From Aquarana catesbeiana (Eukaryota; Chordata; Amphibia; Anura; Ranidae): a stretch of DNA of 64,000 nucleotides. The stretch's first letter is position 1. Each line of letters begins with the position of its first letter. Position numbers and translations under genes: made by a program. The notes beneath the pieces are model-generated. The model had not been told where the DNA came from. It searched no databases and was given only the letters and a program-made list of their open reading frames with translations. The stretch spans positions 488,857,081 through 488,921,080 of the forward strand of contig NC_133326.1 of NCBI RefSeq assembly GCF_042186555.1. The letters are read 5' to 3'. Shown here in pieces: positions 53,108 to 62,423 of the stretch.

Positions 53108-54590
53108 TCAGTAGGAATTTAACAGGAACGGATCTAGCTGAACACTGTGAGCAGGACGCACTGCACTAAATGTAAATAGCAGGAACGGATCTAGCTGAAC
53201 ACTGTGAGCAGGACGCACTGCACTAAATGTAAATAGTCTAGAAGATAACAGGAACGGATCTAGCTGAACACTGTGAGCAGGACGCACTGCACTAAATGTA
53301 AATAGCAGGAACGGCTCTAGCTGAACACTGTGCGCAGGACGCACTGCACTAAATGTAAATAGCAGGAACGGATCTAGCTGAACACTGTGAGCAGGACGCA
53401 CTGCACTAAATGTAAATAGCAGGAACGGATCTAGCTGAACACTGTGAGCAGGACGCACTGCACTAAATGTAAATAGCAGGAACGGATCTAGCTGAACACT
53501 GTGAGCAGGACGCACTGCACTAAATGTAAATAGCAGGAACGGATCTAGCTGAACACTGTGAGCAGGACGCACTGCACTAAATGTAAATTGCAGGAACGGA
53601 TCTAGCTGAACACTGTGAGCAGGACGCACTGCACTAAATGTAAATAGTCTAGAAGATAACAGGAACGGATCTAGCTGAACACTGTGAGCAGGACGCACTG
53701 CACTAAATGTAAATAGCAGGAACGGATCTAGCTGAACACTGTGAGCAGGACGCACTGCACTAAATGTAAATAGCAGGAACGGATCTAGCTGAACACTGTG
53801 AGCAGGACGCACTGCACTAAATGTAAATAGCAGGAACGGATCTAGCTGAACACTGTGAGCAGGACGCACTGCACTAAATGTAAATTGCAGGAACGGATCT
53901 AGCTGAACACTGTGAGCAGGACGCACTGCACTAAATGTAAATAGTCTAGAAGATAACAGGAACGGATCTAGCTGAACACTGTGAGCAGGACGCACTGCAC
54001 TAAATGTAAATAGCAGGAACGGATCTAGCTGAACACTGTGAGCAGGACGCACTGCACTAAATGTAAATTGCAGGAACGGATCTAGCTGAACACTGTGAGC
54101 AGGACGCACTGCACTAAATGTAAATAGTCTAGAAGATAACAGGAACGGATCTAGCTGAACACTGTGAGCAGGACGCACTGCACTAAATGTAAATAGCAGG
54201 AACGGATCTAGCTGAACACTGTGAGCAGGACGCACTGCACTAAATGTAAATAGCAGGAACGGATCTAGCTGAACACTGTGAGCAGGACGCACTGCACTAA
54301 ATGTAAATAGCAGGAACGGATCTAGCTGAACACTGTGAGCAGGACGCACTGCACTAAATGTAAATTGCAGGAACGGATCTAGCTGAACACTGTGAGCAGG
54401 ACGCACTGCACTAAATGTAAATAGTCTAGAAGATAACAGGAACGGATCTAGCTGAACACTGTGAGCAGGACGCACTGCACTAAATGTAAATAGCAGGAAC
54501 GGATCTAGCTGAACACTGTGAGCAGGACGCACTGCATTAAATGTAAATAGTCTAGATAGAAGATAACAGGAACGGATCTAGCTAAACTGA
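53108..54590. repeat. 57-bp minisatellite with periodic 12-bp spacer
   Basis: About 24 copies of a unit made of CAGGAACGGATCTAGCTGAA and CACTGTGAGCAGGACGCACT and GCACTAAATGTAAATAG. At intervals a 12-bp TCTAGAAGATAA piece is added, giving a higher-order pattern. The unit is a sub-part of the 167-bp repeat next door, so the array grew from it. Since 57 and 69 are multiples of three, a spurious 474-codon frame exists on the minus strand. Confidence 0.95.
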
Positions 54591-54769
54591 ATACAGTGTA
54601 TATATATATATGCAACACCTGGGATGCATATATATACACAATACACTGTAAGTGCAGCTAACTGACTGACTGTTCTGCCTAATCTATCTAACTCAAATCA
54701 AATGACACTGTCTCTCTCTCTCTCTATCTCTCAGCACACCGGAACACACACTACACAGGGCCGCCGTGC

Positions 54770-54960
54770 AGGCGGCCTTATATAGTGTGGGGTGTGTACT
54801 AAATCCCCTGAGCCATAATTGGCCAAAGCCACCCTGGCTTTGGCCAATTACAGCTCTCTCTACTGACAGCGCTGTGATTGGCCAAGCATGCGGGTCATAG
54901 TGCATGCTTGGCCAATCATCAGCCAGCAATGCACTGCGATGCCGCAGTGAATTATGGGCC
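54770..54960 (-). promoter_or_regulatory. Predicted hAT transposase promoter (CCAAT and TATA)
   Basis: On the minus strand, ATTGGCCA-type CCAAT boxes at about 54915, 54880 and 54845 and an inverted one near 54830 precede a CTATATAAGG TATA box at about 54787-54778. This looks like a compact vertebrate promoter aimed at the transposase. The 2.4 kb of tandem repeats between it and the ATG would then lie in the 5' UTR or an intron. Prediction only. Confidence 0.5.
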
Positions 54961-55086
54961 GTGACGCGCCACACGAATTTAGCGCGAACGGCCCATAACG
55001 TTCGCAATTCGGCGAACGATCGAACAGCCGATGTTCGAGTCGAACATGGGTTCGACTCGAACACGAAGCTCATCCCTATTGAGAAC

Positions 55087-56274
55087 CAACCTAGAAGACC
55101 TCATGGGCAAGCTCACATGGCTAGTAAAGGAACTGAGTAAGGTTCCAGCCTCTTGGGCTGGTAGAGTAGCTCAGGCAAAAATGTATTTACTTCCCCATGG
55201 TTTATATTTTTTTCGTACTATACCCCTACCTCTAGCACAACACCAGATCAAGAAACTCCAAGGGATCATTAATAGCTTCATTTGGCAACAAAAGCGCCCT
55301 AGAGTAAAAAAAGCTATACTTGTAACCCCATTTCAACACAGAGGCTTGGGTGCACCAGACATCCAAGCATATCACCAAGCAACTATTTTAGACCAATTGA
55401 AATCTTGGTGGTCAGATAACCACCACACAAACTGGAAACAAATTGAAGCCACCATACTGCTTACGGACACTAAACTCTTCCTCGCCGCGTTATGGCTTTA
55501 CCTTCATCCTAAGCGATACCCTCTCGATACCATCACGTCCTCCATAAGAGTCTAGTCCGCACTACTGCAATTCAATAGAGGGATCTCAGTAGACACTCTA
55601 TCAACACTACCCATTGAAGCGTTGCACCTTATCTCCCCAGATTTACTCCTTTCGGAGTGGACATCACCAGCTTTGATATGCTTTTCCCGCCTTCAGGTTT
55701 ACATACCTTTGAACATCTATCACAGCAGTTTGGCCTATCCAAGCACACGTTCTTTCTCTACTTGAGGATTAGATCCAGCCTGTCAAGACTGTGCTGGTCA
55801 CCCTCGGACTGTGTCTTGCTCCCCCTGATCAAGTTCTACAACCTGGATACATCCAAGACCAAAGGAATCTCTCTAGTGTATAAACTTCTCACCAAGCCAG
55901 CTACCGACCTGCTATCTTCCTTCACACAGTATTGGTCCTCTTTGTTGGATCATCCACCTCCAGCTCTACAATGGCAAAAAGCCCTCACATTGCCTCTGAG
56001 ACTATCTCACTGTATTAACCATTGGGAATCACTACAGAAGCTTTTTCACAAATGGTACTTTACCCCAGAAAGGCTAGCGAGGATATACCCGAATACCTCG
56101 CCCAAATGCTGGAGAGGCTGTGATAAAACTGGATCTCTTGCACACATATGGTGGGAGTGCCACCTCATCAAGAATTTTTTGGGGAAGGTGCAGAAACTGA
56201 TTGGATCTCTGTGTTGTTTATCCCCATCTATGTCTCCACTCGACCTGCTCCTGGGACTCTCAATCCCCGCTTGA
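55087..56274 (+). pseudogene. L1 ORF2 C-terminal part, after the hAT
   Basis: The frame of the reverse transcriptase continues here without change when the hAT and one duplication are ignored: a thumb-like segment with SWAGRVAQAKMYLLPHGLYF and QGIINSFIWQQKRPRVKK. It stops at 55555. A shifted frame (55657-56274) carries the C-terminal zinc cluster CWRGCDKTGSLAHIWWEC near 56110 and a helical end. Stops and frameshifts predate or postdate the hAT; this cannot be told from one copy. The normal 3' UTR follows. Confidence 0.85.
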
Positions 56275-56890
56275 CCGAAACACTTAAACGCTGGTCACAC
56301 ACATCCTAATAGCAGCAAGACTAACAATTGCGAAGAAATGGAAATAAACAGACCCCCCCTTACTAAAAGACACCATTTGATTACTCAACCTGCACTTCCA
56401 GATAAAGTTTTCCTTTGCCAAGGCCAATTTGACCGTTAATAGATTTAATATCACCTGGAAATCCTGGATCTCTGACCCAAGAAGTTCACCACTGTGCTAG
56501 CAATTGTTAACTTTTCCTGAATTGGTTCCCACTTCTTGCACCTTTCCCATCACACAATCCTACAACATCTCGTTGTGATAATCAATGCAGTTCCCTTTGT
56601 TTATCCCAGTACCATTATTACCCCTGGGAGTTCACCTCCCTACTAGGCTAACAGACCGTTACAATGTTATGATAAGCTTTTCTATGTCTTTGTTATACAA
56701 ATGTTTATCTAAGGCTAAACCTTTAATCTTGATGTAGCTTGATAGAGGCTACATATAAGTACTCTCTTATCAATCTTGATGTTTATATGTGCATAATAAC
56801 GCCAGGGTATGCCCAATTGGCGATGTCCTGTATTCCTTTTCCTTCTTACAACACAATAAAAAACTTTAAATTAAAAAAACAAAAAAAAAT
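56275..56890 (+). other. L1 3' UTR and A-rich tail
   Basis: No coding signal. It contains a 26-bp-scale duplication based on AATCTTGATGT near 56728 and 56772, and ends CACAATAAAAAACTTTAAATT with an AATAAA signal and an A-rich tail. The piggyBac-type host sequence resumes at about 56893. Confidence 0.75.
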
Positions 56891-56999
56891 TTAAAGCGCC
56901 CCATCCCACTTGCGCGCAGAAGCGAACACATACGTAAGTTGCACCCGCATATGAAAACGGTGTTCAAACCACCCATGTGAGGCATTGCCGCAATTGTTA

Positions 57000-57433
57000 T
57001 GCCCCGCACACACGGTCGAACTTTGTTCGGACATTCCGACAACAAAATCCTAGGATTTTTTCCGACGGATGTTGGCTCAAACTTGTCTTGCATACACACG
57101 GTCACACAAAGTTGTCGGAAAATCCGATCGTTCTAAACGCGATGACGTAAAACACGTACGTCGGGACTATAAACGGGGCAGTGGCCTATAGCTTTCATCT
57201 CTTTATTTATTTTGAGCATGCGTGGCACTTTGTCCGTCGGATTTGTGTACACACGATCGGAATTTCCGACAACGGATTTTGTTGTCGGAAAATTTTATAG
57301 CCTGCTCTCAAACTTTGTGTGTCGGAAATTCCGATGGAAAATGTGTGATGGAGCCCACACACGGTCGGAATTTCCGACAACAAGGTCCTATCACACATTT
57401 TCCGTCGGAAAATCCGACCGTGTGTACGGGGCA
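57000..57433. mobile_element. PIF/Harbinger-type MITE (copy B)
   Basis: Ends TGCCCCGCACACACGGTCG and CGACCGTGTGTACGGGGCA, flanked by TTA at 56997-56999 and 57434-57436, the 3-bp duplication typical of PIF/Harbinger. The interior has many mirrored TCGGAATTTCCGA-type dyads. Related piggyBac sequence at about 17895 aligns across the site without the insertion. Confidence 0.85.
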
Positions 57434-57709
57434 TTAGAGTGAGAGCAATAATTCTAGTACTAGACCTCCTCTGTAACTCAAAACTAGTAACCTGTAGAAA
57501 TTTTTAAAGGTTGCCTATGGAGATTTTTAAGGGTCAAAGTTTGTCGCTATTCCACGAGCGGGCGCAGTTTTGAAGCATGACACGTTGGGTATCAATTTAC
57601 TCAGCGTAATATTATCTTTCACAATATGAAAACAATTGGGCTAATTTTACTGTTGTCTTATTTTTTAATTAATTTTATTCTTTAGGGTGTTTGGAAATAT
57701 ATATATATA

Positions 57710-57831
57710 TATTCAGCTATAGCGCGGACGTCAAGTGGTTAGGGACTGGGCCTATTTTTCAGACTTGGTGTTTGCAAGTTAAAATCATTTTTTTTTTTTT
57801 TTTACTAGAAAAATTATTAGAACCCCCAAAC

Positions 57832-57903
<72 letters not shown>

Positions 57904-58023
57904 GTTTGGGGGTTCTAATAATTTTTCTAGTAAAAAAAAAAAAAAAATGATTTTAACTTGCAAACACCAAGTCTGAAAAATAGGCCCAGTCCCTAACCAC
58001 TTGACGTCCGCGCTATAGCTGAA
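57710..58023. repeat. Near-perfect palindrome of about 313 bp
   Basis: The arm from ATTCAGCTATAGCGCGGACG (57710) through CTAGAAAAATTATTAGAACC to the (AT)n run is repeated in exact inverse to 58023. The (AT)n centre spans about 57833-57901 and is itself self-complementary. Each arm contains a piggyBac-type end, CAAGTGGTTAG, so the palindrome could stem from two element ends meeting head to head. Confidence 0.95.
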
Positions 58024-58912
58024 TGACGGCCACAGCACGGACCTGAATTTCCCGGAGGTCATCATATGACGGCCTCTCCTGTGCACGATCCCTGCGCGCT
58101 GTGATCACCGAGTCACTGAGACTCAGGTGATCACCGATTCGAGTAAGGGGCCAGTCCCGGCCCCTTACCATGTGATCAGCTGTCAGCCAATGACAGCTGA
58201 TCACATGATGTAAACAAAAGCTCGGTAATCTTTTTTTTTTTTTTTTCAGCGTGAGGAGAAAAAAAAAAAGCTGATCACCGGCTCATCTGCAAGGAACATT
58301 GGTCCCGAAGAGGAAGACGCAATTATGCCTCATCTGTGCACACTAGTACCCCCTGCCAGTGCCACCTGCCTTTGCCACCTGCCAGTGCCCACAGTGCCCA
58401 CCAGTGCCACCTATCAATGCCCATGAGTGCCACATATCAATGCCCACAAGTGCCACCTATCAATGCCCACCAGTGGTGCCAATCAGTGCCACCTAGCAGT
58501 GCTGCCTATCAGTGTAACCGATCAGTGCCCATTATTGCCACCCATCAGTGCCCATCACTGCCACCCATCAGTGCCCATCACTGCCACCTATCAGTGCCCA
58601 TCAGTGCCGCCTCATCAGCGTACATCAATGAAGGAGAAAAATTACCTGTTTTTAAATTTTATAACAAAATCTAAACATTTTTTTTTTTTTTTAATTCTGT
58701 CTTTTTACATTAATTTAACAAAACATTAAAACCGCAGAGGTGATCAAATACCACCAAAAGAAAGCTCTATTTGTGGTAAAAAAATGATAAAAATTTAATT
58801 TGGGTATAGCGCTGTATGACCGCGCAATTGTCATTCAAAGTGCGAAAGCGCTGAAACAGGAGCAGGGTCTGGATAGGAGAGGGGTTTAAGTCCCCAGTAA
58901 GCAAGTGGTTAA
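57993..58912. mobile_element. piggyBac-type MITE (copy with GTGCC minisatellite)
   Basis: Starts CTAACCACTTGACGTCCGCG (TTAA mutated to CTAA) and ends GCAAGTGGTTAA. Its centre (58350-58615) is a short tandem array of CAGTGCCCATCA and TGCCACC. No transposase. It shares its right TTAA with the next MITE. Confidence 0.75.
58350..58615. repeat. Short tandem array CAGTGCCCATCA/TGCCACC
   Basis: Irregular units of about 12-36 bp built on CAGTGCCCATCA and GCCACCTATCA. Translated, they give QCHLSMP-like shadow frames that are not genes. Confidence 0.85.
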
Positions 58913-59870
58913 CCATTTGAGCCCCGGACCATTTGGCTGGCCAAAGACCAGAGCACTTTTTGCGATTCGACACTGTGTTGCTTTAACTGACAATTGTGAG
59001 GTCGTGCTCACAAACAAAATTGACGTCTTTTTTTTCCCCACAAATAGAGCTTTCTTTTGGTGGTATTTGATCACCTCTGCAGCTTTTATTTTTTGCGCTA
59101 TAAACAAAAAAAGAGCGACAATTTTGAAAAAAACACATTATTTTTTACTTTTTGCTATAATAAATATCCCCCAAAAATATATAAAAAAAAAACATTTTTT
59201 TCCTCAGTTTAGGCCAATATGTATTCTTCTACATATTTTTGGTAAAAAAATCGCAATAAGCGTATATTGATTAGTTTGTGCAAAATGTATAGCATTTACA
59301 AAACAGGGGATAGTTTTATGGCATTTTTATTAATATTTTTTTTTTACTAGTAATGGCGGAAATCAGCAATTTTTATCGTGACTGCCACATTATGGTGGAC
59401 AAATTTTGGCGCTATTTTGGGACCATTCACATTTATACAGCGCTCAGTGCGATTAAAATGCATTGATAACTGTGTAAATGTGAATGGCAGTGAAGGGGTT
59501 AACCACTAGGTGGTGCCGCAGGGGTTAAGTGTGTCCTAGAGAGTGATTCTAACTGTGGGGGGTATGGGCTATGTGTGACACGACACTGATCACCGCTCCC
59601 GATTACAGGGAGCTGTGTTTAGTGTCAGTGTCATTAGGCAGAACGGGGAGATGCTTGTTTACATGAGCATTTCCCCATTCTTCCTCTGCGTGAGACGATG
59701 GCGAGTATCCCCGTGGACAACAAGTCCGTGGGACCCACGATCACGCTCATGGAGCTCCCGTCGCACGCGCGCAAGCCACCTTTTAAAGGTCAACGTACAG
59801 GTATGTTAATCTGCCTGTATGTGCCCTTCTGCCGCAGTATATCTGCGTGACGCGGTCGGAAAGCGGTTAA
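58909..59870. mobile_element. piggyBac-type MITE, twin of 5322-6279
   Basis: Bounded by TTAA at 58909-58912 and 59867-59870; starts TTAACCATTTGAGCCCCG and ends GGTCGGAAAGCGGTTAA. It matches the MITE at 5322-6279 through the GCACTTTTTGCGATTCG, TGGTGGTATTTGATCA and AGTGAAGGGGTTAACCACTA blocks, with 962 versus 958 bp. Confidence 0.9.
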
Positions 59871-61290
59871 GTAGTTAAGGTTAGAAGTCAAGATATTTGG
59901 GAGAGTGACTGATTTTTCAATTTTTTCTGTATCAAAACCTCTGTGCTGGATTTTCTACACCAAATGCTAAATGAAAATGCAATTAAAGCAATACTGAATT
60001 TTTTATGAGAAAAAAAAAGAACAACTGCTCATCTAACGTAGAGATAAGCCAACAAGCTGGAAAATCTCTCCAATTCAAAATAGCATGTTGATGATTGTAA
60101 GTGCTCATTACCACTCTAAATTGAAGACCTATACTACAAAAGTACTGAAATCGATGTATTTATCTGTTTCATTATTTCCAAACATCATTTAGTAGATAAC
60201 CAGCTTGACATGTTGATGTGTTTGCTAACATTTTCACAGTAGAGTGAAAATGTCATTTTAGCTAAATACACAAAATTGTAAATTCTAGATGAATAAACAA
60301 TATGCCATGCAGATCTTTCAGCTGAAATGGCAACTGTCATGGGAAAAGTGAGCCACATGAGAGCAACAGGCACAAAAAATAAACCTCATGTGCAAAGAAT
60401 CATGGCAGAGAGCTGGAGAAGGAGCAAGAAAGAAAAAGAAAAATGGGAAAGAATGATTAAAGAGATGTATAGCATAAAAGAGAGAGAGACAAATAGAGAG
60501 AAAGAAATATATGGGCACGGAAGGAGACAGAATGGAGACAAATGTTTTCACAGAACACTCTGAGCTGAAAGGGACTTGAAAGAAAACATTCCTCAGGAAA
60601 GCATAAAATAAGTTAGAGAGTTCGGAAAAAAAGCAAACGTGGAGATGGAGGTAAGTACGGCACACTGAAGATGGATTATTGGGTAAATCAATGGATGATA
60701 AAAAGAATGAAGTCTAGTGTTTGTAGTTGGAGAGCTGGAGTGTACACGGAACCTGACAACAAAGTGAAACAGGGTTAAAGCTAATGTAGTGTTCTATGAA
60801 TCATAATGCAATTCCTGGTGCGTTTTCAAATGTACCTGTCACGCAAGACTGAAAATTACCAGGGATGCAAGGCCAAGGCTACAAACTGTGTTGAAAGGAA
60901 TTTGGATCAGCAGCATAGAGGTTTCAGTATAACCATGGACTGGGGTCCTTTCGTTTATCCTTCCAATAGATGTTCGCCCTTGCTACCTCTTCTTTGACCC
61001 CTTTACTACAACCTCCCATATGGTGCTCTCCCTTATTTTAGGCTCCCTGCTTTTTAGTGCTGCTCACAGCCCCCTTCCTGAAGTGTAATGTAGACTTAAC
61101 TAACACCAAACCAAGTAAATATATGCAGATCCACATCTGCTGAGCATTGCATAGATGCTTGCCTATGCATCGTATGTGCTTGCATGTGTTTTAACATGAC
61201 AGAGCAAATAGGAAGCTGCTCTGCACTTAGCACTGCCCCTGAGAATCCACTTATTTGGGGCACTTAAACAGAGCTGGGAAGAACTGGCCT
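59871..61290. other. No gene recognised
   Basis: This is the longest stretch here without a recognised repeat. Frames are short. A purine-rich tract (AAGAAAGAAAAAGAAAAATGG, about 60425-60510) lies inside. It may be single-copy host DNA. Confidence 0.4.
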
Positions 61291-62072
61291 AAGTTCATCA
61301 ACATGAGGACAAGGTGCTTTGGGGGGCTACTCCAAAGCACCCTCCCCATGTTGAGGGCATGTGGTCTGGTACGGTTCAGGAGGGGGGGGCGCTCTTTCAC
61401 CCCTCCATTTTCCTGTGGCCTGCCAGGTTGCGTGCTTGGATAGGGGTCTGGTATGGATTTTGGGGGGCCCCCTATGCCGTTTTTTTTTTAAATATTGGCG
61501 CAGGGTTCCCCTTAAAATCCATACCAGACCTTAAGGGTCTGTTATGGATTTTGAGGGGACCCTCAGAAAATTGTTTTTTTACATTTTTGGTTCGGGGTTC
61601 CCCTTAATATTTATAACAGACCCAAAGGGCCTGGTAATGGACTGGGGGGGGGGGGGGGGGGGGGGGGGTTACCCATGCCGTTTTTTTTCAATGAGTTTTA
61701 TCCATATTGCCGAGACCCGATCAGTTTTAATTGACTTTTTTCCTTTAGAAATGTCATTTTGCTGTGGTACTGTTCTAAACACTGTAAAACTGCGCCACTT
61801 TACATGCCTACTATAGACACCCCCCAGGCACGATATTTAAAGGAATATTTAATTTTTATTGTTTCACTTTAAGCATTATTAAAATCACTGCTCCCGAAAA
61901 ATGGGCGTCTTTAAAATTAGCACTTTTGGTTTTTCATGTTAGTGTCCCAAAGGGTTCCGCAGGTTTTCGAATTTGCCGCAAACACCGCATAGTATTCGTT
62001 GTTCGCCAAACGTCCGAACAACCAAAGTTCGGCCCGAACTTATGCTTGGGCCGAACCGTTCGCCCCTCCCTA
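61290..62072 (-). mobile_element. hAT-derived MITE, minus orientation
   Basis: Read on the minus strand it starts TAGGGAGGGGCGAACGG at 62072 and shows the family blocks AAAAGTGCTAATTTTAAAG-like, TTTAGAACAGT and the CCATACCAGACC mirror blocks also present at 31072-32000. The other end is not defined. A run of 25 G occurs at 61644-61668. Confidence 0.7.
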
Positions 62073-62423
62073 CTGCACAGTCATTTTTTAAAAAGGAAAC
62101 TTAGTGTAGCGCTACCCAGAGGGACGCTGGATTTTGGGTCCCCCTATTCCTGCACAGCCAAGCAACATGCATTTTCCAACTCTCACAAAAAGACAAAAAT
62201 CAATCTATGGGCTTGTTTTTTGTATTTTTATTGGAGGAAACAACTTGGAAGGAGAAAAGGGTTTATGGGATGCCCAACTTGACTTGAAAGAACAAGATAA
62301 TGACAACTTCTTTCACTCTGAACACTGAAAAATGGCAAATCCTGGACTGGATTTCTTCTGTAACAACAGCAGTCTTTCTGGAATTGCAAACATGAATTCC
62401 CCTTGCAGGAGCTCTATGTCCCC
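62073..62423. other. No gene recognised
   Basis: A short frame at 62134-62328 has no domain or codon support. A GTAGCGCTACCC palindrome lies near 62107. Confidence 0.35.

Larger units (their letters stand above)
47158..55078 (-). mobile_element. Complete hAT transposon (copy 2), 7,921 bp
   Basis: Terminal inverted repeats TAGGGATGAGC and GCTCATCCCTA lie directly inside a perfect 8-bp target-site duplication, TTGAGAAC (47150-47157 and 55079-55086). The subterminal 100-150 bp at each end is packed with GTTCG/CGAAC motifs. Inside are a hairpin tandem array, an uninterrupted transposase on the minus strand, two upstream tandem arrays and a CCAAT/TATA promoter region. It disrupts L1 ORF2 in frame. 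The perfect duplication and open transposase suggest a fairly recent insertion. Confidence 0.95.
43145..56890 (+). mobile_element. Nearly full-length L1-like LINE split by a hAT
   Basis: The LINE begins with GC-rich GGGGGCGTGGCCTGCTG, has two ORFs and ends at CACAATAAAAAACTTT with an A-rich tail near 56866-56890. Both ORFs are decayed by frameshifts and stops. The hAT at 47158-55078 splits ORF2 just downstream of the reverse transcriptase; without the hAT the LINE is about 5.8 kb. Flanking A-rich sequence makes the target duplication ambiguous. Confidence 0.85.
42573..57742 (+). mobile_element. piggyBac-type MITE hosting an L1 and a Harbinger-type MITE
   Basis: It starts TTAACTACTTCCGGCC at 42573 and appears to end GACGTCAAGTGGTTAG at 57742, where TTAA is mutated to TTAG. 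The two halves (42573-43140 and 56893-57742) align in order with the inner part of the piggyBac derivative at about 17600-18356. The L1 sits at the A-rich centre and a Harbinger-type MITE lies at 57000-57433. Confidence 0.65.

Noticed and set aside
53108..54532. 474-codon open frame on the minus strand with a repeated RPAHSVQLDPFL motif
   Set aside because: It is the translation of a 57-bp minisatellite whose period is divisible by three; no start context, domain or codon signal supports a protein.
53108..54590. CRISPR-like array
   Set aside because: Regularly spaced repeats are present but there are no unique spacers, and the context is a eukaryotic transposon. The same applies to the 36-, 126-, 127-, 142- and 167-bp arrays.
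57691..58086. Two overlapping frames on opposite strands with the same peptide
   Set aside because: They arise from the perfect palindrome at 57710-58023, not from coding sequence.
58336..58729. Frames of about 100 codons rich in Cys, His and Pro
   Set aside because: Translation of the CAGTGCCCATCA/TGCCACC tandem array inside a piggyBac-type MITE; the regular Cys/His spacing is not a zinc finger.
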